Shown: in pieces, positions 18,460 to 30,800 of the stretch
Layout: every line of letters starts with the position of its first letter
Numbering within the stretch: the stretch's first letter is position 1
Translations under genes and position numbers: made by a program
DNA from: Azolla pinnata
Lineage: Eukaryota; Streptophyta; Polypodiopsida; Salviniales; Salviniaceae
Assembly: GCA_037176905.1 (NCBI GenBank)
Contig: JBBBWG010028732.1
Span: 1-56,978, forward strand
Length of the DNA stretch: 56,978 bases
Direction of reading: 5' to 3'
The notes under the pieces: generated by a model
What the model was told of the DNA's origin: nothing
What the model saw: the letters and a program-made list of their open reading frames with translations, nothing else
The model's database searches: none

Positions 18460-20299
18460 AGGCTTATCTCTAGAACGTGTGCGCAAACACACACGCACAT
18501 GGAGGAAGGGCGAGATAGCTGATTATCGGCGAGTCAATCGTACGCAGAAATTACCATTTTGTTACCGTCCTCGGGCTGGGGAACATTTGGAGTATATAAT
18601 GGCCACTTATACATTGAAGGGAAATCTTGAGACGCATTTGATGCTTGGCTAAAAATCGTGGTCACAACGTTGGTAGAGAGGGCGGCCGCACCACGACTCG
18701 CGGGGGCGGAGATCCGAATTCAGTCGAATTAAAGCTTATAATTGAAGCATGTCGCATGCGTGTTGCACAAATCTAGCTTGTTGCACACTTAAGAGTGGTC
18801 CATGTTTAGAAGAAGTGAGGAGAAGCGTTTTGGTGGTTAATTTGGCAGCAGCTGCTAGATGGGAGTCTCATTTAATCGGCTAGTAGATGGGCTCTCCTCC
18901 TCCTATATTGTGTTTGATCGGAGAAATTATACCCACATTAAAACTGTAGTCAGCACTTACGCAAGCTCTTGTGGGGCGCGTCACGTGGCCAAAAAAATGG
19001 TGGACAAGTACTGTATTGGATCCAATGGGTAGGTACACTAGTTGCACAAGAGATCAACCGATGTGCATCGAAGGAGATGTGGGCTAGATGGACAGTGTCG
19101 GATTGTATATATTAGATGTTATAATTGATCGGACTGCTATGGCAATAGTATTTCTATGGCTGTTGCGGGTCGATGCGAATTTACCGACGATAGATATCTT
19201 GGGAGCCATAAATTGGAAGATAATTGGACAAGTAGAAATCGGATGAGCACAGTCGATTCAATTTTTTACCCTCCCGAATAGGGCTCTAATCAGTACCGTA
19301 TATTCGCCCTTAATGTGCTAATGGTTTATCTAATTACGTCGTTTATATTGTAGCGTGCATTCGGCTCATTTATTTGATTACCCATTTCCGCGATTGGAGA
19401 TTGCGGGCCATCACATTCTAATTAGTTCTCATCCCTTTCTCAAAAGAAGAGAAAGAAATGCAAATAATAATAACAAGAATATGGTCTTGCATAAGAGTGA
19501 GCTGGAAATTATAATTAACCAGATTTGTTTTTGTCCCGTTGGGGGGAAACGCCCCAAAATTGTCTCTAATTTAGTGTTTGTAAATTACCCTATTCCTTCA
19601 AAATGTTTCATAATTTGACGTGCATAGCTATTGTCGACGACTAATCGGAGCTGATTAAATCTTGGGATTGACTAATGGCAGCATCGGCGAGTTAATTACA
19701 AACACTGCCCCACCTTTGCGAACATTAGTTATAAAATCAATCGGAAATCCAAATTCGGGCGATAAAAATTGCGGCATCTCAGAAAACCATTGATTATATG
19801 TCAAGGGAAGGGTAATTATTGGATCGATCTGTGGACTTTCTGATTCTTTCATCCATATATGAACAAATAGAGATTTGTAGGCGTCAAACGGCAAATTACC
19901 ACAAAATAAGTAAGTAGCTAAAATTGAGATTATCGGTAATGTGCCCGTTAATAGTGATAATATTATAATTTGGCAGATCTACGTTTAGGGTTTGGTTTAT
20001 GGGTTTTCTTTTTTCTTTTTTTAAAAATATTTTAGCCCCGTTTGTTTTTGGCTGGAAGCTAATGAATGATTTAGGTTAATAAATGAATAGATAAATTGCG
20101 GTATTTACTTCATTTTCTTTTCTTGCTGCGTCGCTAGATTTGTCCTTTTGCGCCCCCTTTTTTTTTCCTCCCAAAACAAAAAAGTAAAAAAAACAAAAAA
20201 AAGGCAAAAAGATCTACGTGCCCGAAAGCGACATTTGCTCGTCGCCTGACTGACACGTGTCCGTCTCCTCCGGAAAGCGACAGCCGTTTAAAAAATTAC
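18460..20299. other. Intergenic DNA upstream of MADS-A
   Basis: No gene is recognised. It has a TATA-like TATATAATGG near 18,594 without a plausible gene after it, and AT-rich sequence with poly(A)/poly(T) tracts near 20,010 and 20,155-20,205. It is probably distal upstream DNA of the MADS-A gene. Confidence 0.5.
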
Positions 20300-20397
20300 A
20301 AAATAATAATAACAACAATAACAATAACAATAACAATAACAATAATAATAACAATAATAACAATAATAATAACAATAACAATAATAATAACAATAAC

Positions 20398-20444
<47 letters not shown>

Positions 20445-20574
20445 GAATAACGACAACAATAATATCAATAATAACAATAACTAGTCATAATAATAATAAT
20501 AAGTAAAACAATTATTCTAATAGCATCAATAATAACGACGACAACAACAACAACAACAATAATAATAGTAATAA
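20300..20574. repeat. Long AAT/AAC trinucleotide microsatellite
   Basis: About 275 bp of AAT and AAC units with few interruptions, ending in a short GAC/AAC stretch. Read in frame it gives poly-Asn on + and poly-Leu on -, neither of which is a gene. It lies about 600 bp upstream of the leader of MADS-A and would be expected to vary in length between individuals. Confidence 0.95.
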
Positions 20575-20639
20575 AATCCTCATAGTAGTAAGTACTCATG
20601 ACAGTGACATTAGCCATAAATAATAAATCGGATTGCTTT

Positions 20640-21082
20640 CTTCTTCTTCTTTCTTCTACTTATTATTATTATTATTGTCAGGATGTTTTCTTTTTTCTTT
20701 TGATTTATTTTCATTTTTGGTTGGCCCTTTCTGTTTTTAGGCGCTTCGAAGAATCAGAATTTAGGTCACGAGACGCCATAGCCGGAAAGAGAAAGCTCTT
20801 CCTCTCTTTTTTCCCCTCTCTGTGCTCTCTGTGTGTGAATGTGCGCGAGGAAAAAGGGAAGGAAAAGAGAAGAGCGAGCGGAGGAAGAAGAAGCAGGAAA
20901 AGCAGCAGAGAAGAAGAAGAAGAAGAAGAAGAAGCAGAAGAGGAGGAGCAAGAAGAAGAAGGCAGAGAAAGAACAGAAGGAAGGAAAGCGCTGAAGAGAG
21001 CGGAGACAGATCAGACGAAAACTTAGGAGTCGCCCATGGCCGAAGCAGCTCCACTTCACATCTCCTCAGAGTAGAAACGCGC

Positions 21083-21119
<37 letters not shown>

Positions 21120-21126
21120 GAACCCT
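20640..21126 (+). promoter_or_regulatory. Purine/pyrimidine-rich promoter region of MADS-A
   Basis: It contains a TTC run (20,640-20,652), an AAG/GAG-rich tract (about 20,900-20,960) and a perfect CT run of 14 units at 21088-21115. GA/CT runs like this are known binding sites for plant BASIC PENTACYSTEINE (GAGA-binding) proteins. The TATATATATA stretch at 21126-21135 follows directly and is the best TATA candidate. Open frames over the tracts are low-complexity by-products. Confidence 0.5.
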
Positions 21127-21256
21127 ATATATATACACATCTTCTTTGACGCCGGCCTGCATCTTCCTTTCAGCTAGAGCTTCCATAGAGGTAACTAATT
21201 TGATCAGATTCTGCTGATGGATGGATCTCTTCCAAGCTTTTCTCCCTTCTCTCCCT
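21127..21256 (+). promoter_or_regulatory. MADS-A TATA-like stretch, leader exon end and leader donor (parent copy)
   Basis: The segment runs from a TATA-like stretch through CTTCTTTGACGCCGGCCTG and AGCTAGAGC to a splice donor, CATAGAG|GTAACTAATTT, at 21190/21191. An acceptor ACTGCAG at 21848-21854 precedes the MADS-A ATG by 33 bp, so an untranslated leader intron of 21191-21854 is likely. This whole 130 bp segment occurs twice more inside intron 1 (28850-28976 and 29566-29692). The transcription start is not known. Confidence 0.55.
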
Positions 21257-21379
21257 CGCGCTGCAGAATGAAATAATTTTTCATCGTATTCTGCTGCGCC
21301 GTATATTGTAATCACCCATCACCACCAGTCCTCTAGTCTCCCGCTACTAGGGCTCTGTTTGTTCCCTTTTTTTTTGCAG

Positions 21380-21384
<5 letters not shown>

Positions 21385-21410
<26 letters not shown>
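21385..21410. repeat. TG dinucleotide microsatellite
   Basis: Thirteen TG units within the proposed leader intron of MADS-A. Confidence 0.95.
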
Positions 21411-21411
<1 letters not shown>

Positions 21412-21887
21412 TTTTATGCACGCGCCGTGTATTAGTGCGGCGCATCATCATTCATGCCCTTCAATATCTGTTTGATCATGCCAATACTATACCTACGACT
21501 TGCTCCATCTGCTCAGCAAATGCTAGCGATTATGATTAGGGTTAGCTCACAATCTTTGTATGCGTTGGAATGCCCGAGATCTCTCCATATGATTGTAGAA
21601 TTGCTGGCCGTCTGCATCTGCATCACCGACAACCGCATCACCATAATCATCTGTATAACCATCATAACTGTTCATCATCATCGTTAATGTCATTGCCATC
21701 GTCGTCATCGGTCATGCTATATCACGCTTGCGTGCATTAATAATTCCTGCGTGCATACAAACATTATGACGGTGATCGAATCTGCGCCAATATTAGTGCT
21801 AGATCATGCTTATGTAAATCTGGTGTCGATTGATGTGTACTTATAATACTGCAGATTACCCGGTGTGCGCATCGCGGATTGTTGAGT

Positions 21888-24800
21888 ATGGTTCGACGGA
21901 AGATTAAGATCAAGAGGATCGAGAACGCAGCGACGCGGCAGGTGACCTTCTCGAAGAGGCGGGCGGGTTTGCTCAAGAAAGCCCACGATCTGTCGGTGCT
22001 CTGCGATGCTGAGGTTGCAGTCATCATCTTCTCCAGCAAAGGCAAACTATTCCAGTTCTCGAGCCCCAGGTAAGCTACCAAAACCACTTCTACTATGTAT
22101 ACCACACTTTTTGAAGGTAAAATATTCTCTTTGCTTGCTAATTACACGATATATACACATGCAGCACTAAGCACACTTATTATAATTGTGCCATAATTTC
22201 ATTGATAATATGCTTCTTAATCTCTTCCAGCCTATCCTATGTTTCTTTTTATCCATGGGCCGCCTTCCCATAATTATCAGCTTATAAAGTAGCTGATTAA
22301 TATGTTCCATGCTTGTTCTGATTACTATGACTCCTGATTATCGATGTAGTCCCAATGCCCACTTTGTTTTGATACCAGATGCTTAATTTTTAAGTATAAT
22401 ATCGTTTTCCTACGAATTTGTACTGCACAATTTGGGACGTGACGAGTCTGTTGAAATAGTGCACGGCAGTCTTAGAATGCATACAATCTGATTACAGCTA
22501 GCAAGATCCATGGAGCTAATACTATATGTACTGTCTGCCATAATTTGGAAGGCATGTATAATGGATTTGTTAAAACTATGCATAACTTGAGAGCCGGCAG
22601 AAGGCCATTTATGACGATGGCTCTACTAAAGCTGCGGCTTTGTGGATGCTTTGCTAATGAGCAGCTAGATACTTCATGTTATTTCTACATTTAGTTTTTA
22701 TTCTGGACATGATATCTCCCTTATATATGTCGCGATATTGATGCAGTCATGATCACTGTGAGCTTCCAGTAGAGATGATCTAGGAATATTGCCTTATAAT
22801 GCAGGTAATCTAATTGGCATTCATGGAGCAAATTAAGCTGTCAATAATATACAGTACTGCCGTTTGCAAGGCTATATGTTTTACCATATTTCTTAAAACT
22901 ATACAATTGATGAGACTATATTTATGCGGCTTCACAATGCATTTTGTGGTGTGCAGGTTTTAGAATTATTGCTTAGTTTAATTTTATGCTTAATGCAACT
23001 ACAATAATAATATTGTGATTCCTCAATACTCTACATTTGGCATCAATCCTCGTTTAAGAAATTAGATTACAGAGTCTTCAATTATTTCAGCCCTAGTCTC
23101 GACTATTGTGATGTGTAAAAATCTTGACCAGGTTATAAATCTCAAGCCCGACACAATCATGGGACACATGATTGCGTAGAAAGAAATATTTTGGTTTTTG
23201 ATGAATGAGTTATTAATCATGATCTAGATATGCATTGATGTCGTACCCAAGATGTCAAATACTAATTGTGAAGAGCGAGCATAGTCGGCCTTATAGTTAA
23301 ATATGTGTATAAGCTGAGGATGAATATTTTACTAATGATAGCAAGAGCTCATGATTTAATATTTAGTGTTTAGCATATTTAATACCGTCTATCCTCATTA
23401 TTCAAGATCAGGAGATTATACATTGAGACAATCATTAGCATGTATATTGTACCCAATTCCAGATATTTTGGGTCATGAAACACATGATAATTGCTCATAT
23501 AATGATGTCAATAATTGCCTCGAACTTCAGTGGCCTAGAATATTAATTATTTGTCAAAATACTCTGAACTTTAATAGAGAAGCTAAATCATTGAGCAACA
23601 GCTAGAATAATCTGATTCATGATATGCCGTTGCCTTTAGAATGGGAAATGTTGTTGTAGCTGCCCTTTGACAAAATTTATTTAACTTAGTGTGAATCTAT
23701 ATTTGTGTTGATGATATATTGAAATATTTGGAAGCTGAAGGCCTATATTTAGAGTACATTGCAATATTTAGAGCCTGAACGACAAGTTCCAATGATTCTT
23801 ACATATGACCAATTTGATTCCTTGACATGTAATATACTTATGAAGACTAGTTATGTGTAATTAAGCTCAATAATTCATGGTCAAATTAATTCCTCTCCAA
23901 TACAATAAATTGACATTAATAATTACTACACGTTTTATTTATATTTGCAATTTTAGAACATTGTTTCGGCCATTAGTTGTGATCCAAATTAGCATGAACT
24001 CTTCTTATTCTCAGGGAAAATGTGAACACTTGCATTTGTCAATTAATTCTTGATTGTTAAGGTTAGTTAGGCTTTTTATCTATTTTTTGTTTTTTCTCTT
24101 TGCTTTGTTTCCCTGTCGTCCCTAATTGTTACCCTTGTGTATGTCCCAGCTAGGAGTTTACTAGTGATTTTCCCTAATTTTGTCATTGCCTTGAGGCTGG
24201 CTTGTTGCTGATCTCTTTTCCTGTGAAATGCTTCTGGCTAGAAGCAAGAGAATGGAAACTTTATTAGAGGGTAATAGCTCATCTAGAAATTATGTTGAAA
24301 TAGGAAGTATAACAAGTACACTTGAACAATCATTTCATTATTAATTTTTATTATTAATGAATACTCTTATACTCCAATCAAAGTATACTAGAATTATAAA
24401 CATGGTATATGTGGGGTTTACGTGGTTTTAGTTTAAAAATATTGAAAATCTATTCTTTTTCTGTAAATTATAACCATGTCTATTACAGCTAGTCTTGAGT
24501 CGGCGCATATCTCCTTGTTTATATTCTTTTTCTTCCACTCTGTAATTACTATTATTATGAGTTAGAATTCACTTAATCAAATTAATTTAAAATAATTTTA
24601 TAGTTAATTTTTTGTTTGTTTATGTTTGTTATTAACTCTAACTAAAGTCACAGCTCATTTGCAAATATATAAACCCTCAATATTCACAGTCGACGGGAAA
24701 TTTTTATGTATAAAAGTTTCACAATTTAAAATTTACGTAACTATTCATCTACTCATGCATGTTATATCAAGAAACTAGTAAGGATTCCTTGTTTGATCAA

Positions 24801-27800
24801 TACAATCTTTGTCTTCTTGATTTTATTAGAGAGTATTCTCTAACTTAGGGTACATTATAAATGTCAAAGAGATGCTACAACTAGGATCATGGTAGCTTAA
24901 TTCTCATGTACGAAATGGGGAAGCAATACTAGTTACCATGCACAATAATAATAATGTATGATTAGCTGAGTAACTATTCATTAACCCTTTAAGATCAAGC
25001 AATCCAATGGAAAATGCTAAAATGATTCAATGGCCTTTTGCACTTCGGGATGATTATAGTGTGCACATTAAATGGAGCTTGATCTCTCCATGAAATCAAT
25101 TTATTCAGTTGAGGTCCTTACGGATACTTGGAATTGCATTGGTGCTTATCCTCTTTGTTTAATATGACATAGTTCTCGATCTAGTTAAGGCTCGTCCTTT
25201 TTATGTGATACTTAAGGCTTTGATCCTTTATAAATAATTTTCTCATGAGATTAACACATTTATGCTTATAGGTAAATATTTTGAATCTGAAAATGCATGT
25301 GAGGTTAAAGGTAAGAACGTGAGAATGTTTATTATCATTATCTTATATGAGTCTGTGACATCATATCCCCGAGAAGTATGTCTACTCTTTTTAAATCATA
25401 TTGATTTAAAGTAATATCAACTAATTCTGTATTTTAACATTAACACACTGATCGCTTCTCTGAACAATGTGTAAAAACCTATAAATGTTCGCATATAACA
25501 GTAAAAACTTTCACATATAACTCACTTAGTATTTTAACATCAACACGCAAATCGCTTCTGTGAACAATGTGCAAAAAGTCTAGACTTTCACTTGCAACAT
25601 CATTCTGTATTTTACCATTAATTAACACATAGACCGCTCGACTGTTGTAGTTCTTTCTCTAAAACAATACTTTAAGGATCATGTACACATAAACATATAC
25701 TCTTGAGTGTGATGATATGTTAACATATGATATTAACTATATAAGATAATATTGTAAGTCGAATATGTGCACATATTGTGAAGAACATATTACTATCAAA
25801 GGTTATAATGATAAGGATAAATATTTAATTTGTGAATGGACGATTTTCTTTAATTTGTAAATGAATGATTTCTCTCAATCTATAAATCAATTATATTCTT
25901 GTTTTAGCTCTACATTTTCTTTGCATTTATATAGCCGAGTATTCTTAAATCTTATGACGTAGAATGGTGAATTTATCCAACATTCCCTCAAGATTTTAAA
26001 TGCAAGTTTAGCTTGAGCACAATCATAGTTTTGAAGCTAGAGTAGTTTAATCCTTCTATAACGTCAATATAAATTAGTTGTTTGCTTGATATACAATGTG
26101 CTATCACTTTGAACATGCAACAATTCTAATTTCTACCAATAGGTGTGTAATAATGTAAACTTAATCTTCTAGTTGATCTATTTGATGAAAAGATATTTAG
26201 AACCTTTGTAAACTTATATTATTCTGGTTCTAATCCTTTTGTTGCCTCTAGCTACACTAGTTACATAACATATAAGTCAAAATGACTAATTGTGGACAGT
26301 TATATAAATAATGTCTACAAGTCTTGATATGGGTTTTTTATTTTCTGAACTTGTATAAACCAAAACACATTTTTTTCACTAATAGTAGAATTTTGTTTTG
26401 GAAAAAAAGAGTGAAGTCTCAATATGCGGTGGAAATAGATTAGAATATTTCTTATATACTCTCCCCATTATTAGTTTATCACCTTCTGATATTCTTCACC
26501 TAATTCGTGATTCAGGATCAAATGGATTATTCGTATGTTTGCATGTGGTGTTTCCTATTTCGTTTGTTATATTATTAAGGCTACAACTTAATTTTCTACA
26601 ATTGAGACACTTTTATGTGGAGAAATTAATACTTCAATTCTAAAAAATATATTCTATGATATCATATGTGAAATATTCCTTTTTCTTGCTCGTTTATTCT
26701 TCTTATTTGTTATTACTGTGATAACAATATTTTATAGGCTAGAATTCTTTCTAATTTTTCTATTAGTAAGGGTTTAATGTTGAACAAGGTAGGATCTTGT
26801 TGACATTGTTTGTAACCATATTAAACGAATAGTTTTCAAAATATTCCAAATGATATCCTTGTATATTGTACATTTAAAAAATTTCTTTTCTAAATGTCAG
26901 GTGCAATATCCATGTAAATATTTTTACAAGGTTTCCATGTAAAAAGCATTTGAGCATTCTAGTATTAAATCCTAACCATAATGCACAAGTATTAAAGACG
27001 TTAGTATAAATGATAATACATATATAACCTAGTTCGTATTTTTATAAGCTTTGATAGAAATTAAACCCAAACTAGGGTTAGACCTTTTATTCTTAAGATG
27101 AAATATGGGTGTACTGATTAGATTTGTGTTTTGATTCTCATTAGTAATAATACTCGTATTTAATTTATGAATAGATAGTTGCTAGAAATACGTACAAGAA
27201 GGTTTGAACTCTATCTTTTGAATTATATCTATCATAACAAGTTTATTTGTTAGTTAAGAAAATATGGAAGTATGATTCTTTGAAGTTCGTTTCGTCTCTT
27301 TCCATGTTTCCCTTAATCTCCATCTCTTTCTCTCTCAGGTCTGGAGTTTGAGGACGTTGAAGGATAGGAAGATTGAAGATCTTTAAGCTTTAAAAGGGGA
27401 GGAGAGACACTTTAGAGAGAAAAAGCCAGAGAACAAAGAGGGAACCCAAAACTATTAGTAATTGGGATGTAAGAAAAGGGGGCAATTGAGTGATATTAGA
27501 TCATATAGCTCCTAAAATTTAAGAATCTTAATGAATCCATTCAAATATTTATTAAAATAAAGCAAGATTTTCAACTATGCGATTCACATTGTGATGTGTC
27601 AATGAAATATTCACTAAAGAACATTTTCTTGAAAGCCTTAATATAATTACATCTAACTTATAGATGTTAGAAGTACACGGAGCTTATACTCCATATACAT
27701 GTTTTATTAGATTATAAATTTACATTCTCATCAAATTTGTGTGCTTGTGATCGTTGTACAAGTCTTAATTTCTTTCTATTCAAATGGCTTCCATTTTTTT

Positions 27801-30800
27801 ATTATACATAATATGACAAACCAAAACTCCTAATATGCTAGCATAGGCTCTTGGCTTTGGTAATATACAATGTCATGTAGGCTTCCATTTTCTGATGCAT
27901 ATGGTTTTGGTATCATTTGAGTTGGTTGGCATTTTTAGTGAGGTAAAACTATTGATGTCAAAAAATTAATGAAAAGAACAAGGGAAAATGGGAATGGCGA
28001 ATTGCAAGTCGAGTACAATGAGAAATTAGTACATGCAAGCTTCCTATGATGAGTGTGTTAGCTCTTTGACTCTAGATAGATAGTTGCAATGATGTTGGAA
28101 GTAGGCATCTCTGTCTTTTTTAATCGAGAGCACGAGATAAGGTGATAGAACTTTATCTCTCTTTTATACTAGACCACACTACTCTAAAACACATATTTAC
28201 ATTATCGGTTAATCATTTAGTATTCTCAGCTAGATCTTAATTTCTGCACAGTTTAGTATTCTCAGCTAGATCTTAATTTCTGCACAGTAGTAGCTCTAGA
28301 AACAATGTTTTTTTGAAAATCTAAGCTGTCCTCATAGTGCTTGTAGTTTAGCTTAACTCCGACAATACTTACCCATTCTCCTCGCTTGCACTATGTGCAA
28401 TAGCCAACTGAAAATCATCATTTTCCATTTCTGTGTTGTTATCTGAATATGTTTCATTCCAAAATCATTAGAGTTTGACTCGATTGGAAAACTATTTGAC
28501 TCTTTTCTATGGTGAAGGTCTTTTTTTTCTACCTTGAAAATCTCATACTAATATCAATATTTAGTACAGATTGTATATACCCAGCTTCCTATCTAGGTAT
28601 AAATATAATTTATTCATAGTAATTATTTACTAATTTTGAAATCAGTAATACTATAATCTCCTATAAAGTTATCGTTGTGTGATAAATGTGACTAATACAA
28701 ACTACTTTTCTAAACACCCACTAGTAGTTTTGTCCACCTAGTGATTTTCCTTTTTAAGATAGCCTTCCATAATAAATTTATAGGTTGTTTTAGATCTTTG
28801 TCAAGGACATGTATAATTGGATACATGTTTTTTTCCATACCAATAATTGTATATATACATCTTCTTTGACACCAGCCTGCATCTTCCTTTCAGCTAGAGC
28901 TTAGATAAAGGTAACTAATTTAATCAGATTCTGTTGATGGATGGATCTCTTCTAAGCTTTTCTCTCTTCTCTCCCTGTACTATCTAAAACCTTTAGTATT
29001 CTATGCTAGATCCTAATTTTTGCACAGTAGTAGCTCTAGAAACAATGTTTTTTTCTAAAATCTGAGTTGTCCTCATAGCACTTGTAGTTTAGCTTAACTC
29101 TAACAATACTTACCCATTCTCCTCGCTTGCAGTATGTGCAATAGCCAGCTCAACATCATCATTTTCCAAAACCATCAAAGTTTGACTCTATTGGAAAGCA
29201 ATTTGACTCTTTTCTATGGTGGAGGTCTTTTTTTTTCTACCATGAAAATCTCGTACTAATATCAATATTTAGTGCTGATTGTATACCCAGCTTCCTATGA
29301 TATATATGTAGGTATACATATAATTTGTTCCTAGTAATTATCTACTAATTTTGAAATCAGTAATACTATAGTTTCTTATAAAGTTATGGTTGTGTGATAA
29401 ATGTGACTAATATAAACTAGTTTTTAAACACCCACTAGTAGTTTTGTACACCTACTGATTTTCCTTGTCAGATAACCTTCCATAATACATTTATAGGTTG
29501 TTTTAGATCTTTGTCAAGGACATGTATAACTAGACACAAATGTTTTTTATACATACCAATAATTGTATATATACATCTTCTTTGATGCCGGCCTACATCG
29601 TCCTTTTAGCTAGAGCTTAGATAGAGGTAACTAATTTAATCAGATTCTGTTGATGGATGGATCTCTTCCAAGCTTTTCTCTCTTCTCTCCCTGTACTATC
29701 TAAAACCTTTAGTATTCTCAGCTAAATCCTAATTTTTGCATAGTAGTAGCTCTAGAAACAATGTTTTTTTTTTTAAATCTGAGTTGTCCTCATAGTGCTT
29801 GTAGTTTAGCTTAACTCCGACAATACTTTCTCCTCGCTTGCACTATGTGCAATAGCCAACTGAACATTATCATTTTCCATTTCTGTGGTGTTATCTGAAT
29901 ATGTTTCATTCCAAAATCATTAGAGTTTGACTCGATTGGAAAGCCATTTGACTCTTTTCTATGGTGAAGGTTTTTTTTTTTTACCTTGAAAATCTCATAC
30001 TAATATCAATATGAAGTGCAGATTGTATACCCAGCTTCCTATGATATATATCTAGGTAAACATATAATTTGTTCCTAGTAATTATCTACTAATTTTGTAA
30101 TCAGTAATACTATAGTTTCCTATAAAGTTATGTGTTGTGCAATAAATGAGACTAATACACACTAGTTTTCTAAACACCCACTAGTAGTTTTATACACCTA
30201 CTGTTATGTGTGCATATGTATAATCTTATGTGTTTATTTTAAATTTGAAATTAATTATAGATGCTAGTTTAGTGACTACTTTGGCATAATTTCTTATAAT
30301 ATGTTTATATAATCTTAGATATGCCTTTGTACATGACCAATTTAAACAGGTTAGTACTTGAGAATAATATTTTTTCCACTAAAATGTCTATCCATGAAAA
30401 TTTTTCACTCTCTACTAGATCAACCTCTCCGTTCAAATCTTGTAATGGCAAGAAAAATCATTTTTGGGGGAGCATAATTCCAGACCAAAGTAGAATTATG
30501 CCCAGTAAATACTTGAGTATATGTGTATTAGTTATTTTATGTGTTTATTTTAAAGTTGAAATTAATTATAAATGTTAGTTTAGTGATTAATTTAGCATAA
30601 TTTCTTATAATATGCTTATATTATCTAGATATGCCTTTGTACATGACCAATTTAAATAGGTTAGTACTTGAGAGCAATATTTTTTCCACTAAAATGTATA
30701 TCAATCAAAATTTTCTTTCTTATCTATTGAAATATAAGAAAATGAAATTACACTTTAGATTATAGTTACAATATTGCTTAATTTTTATGGATTGGCTGAA

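Larger units (their letters stand above)
28252..30203. repeat. Three-unit tandem repeat array in intron 1 of MADS-A
   Basis: Units: 28252-28991 (740 bp), 28992-29707 (716 bp) and 29708-30203 (496 bp, cut short). Each starts TTTAGTATTCT, continues with GTAGTAGCTCTAGAAACAAT, a poly(T), GTTTGACTC, and a CACCCACTAGTAGTTTT block, and is roughly 90% alike by eye. Units 1 and 2 end with a copy of the MADS-A leader segment; unit 3 breaks off before that point. No coding sequence is present. The array is best read as local segmental duplication rather than a mobile element, as no terminal repeats or target duplications were found. Confidence 0.85.

Noticed and set aside
20030..20062. AGCCCCGTTTGTTTTT motif resembling a MITE end
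   Set aside because: No inverted partner was found within several hundred bases, so no element can be bounded.
20214..20484. Poly-Leu and poly-Asn proteins of 75-87 residues
   Set aside because: Both are readings of the AAT/AAC microsatellite on opposite strands.
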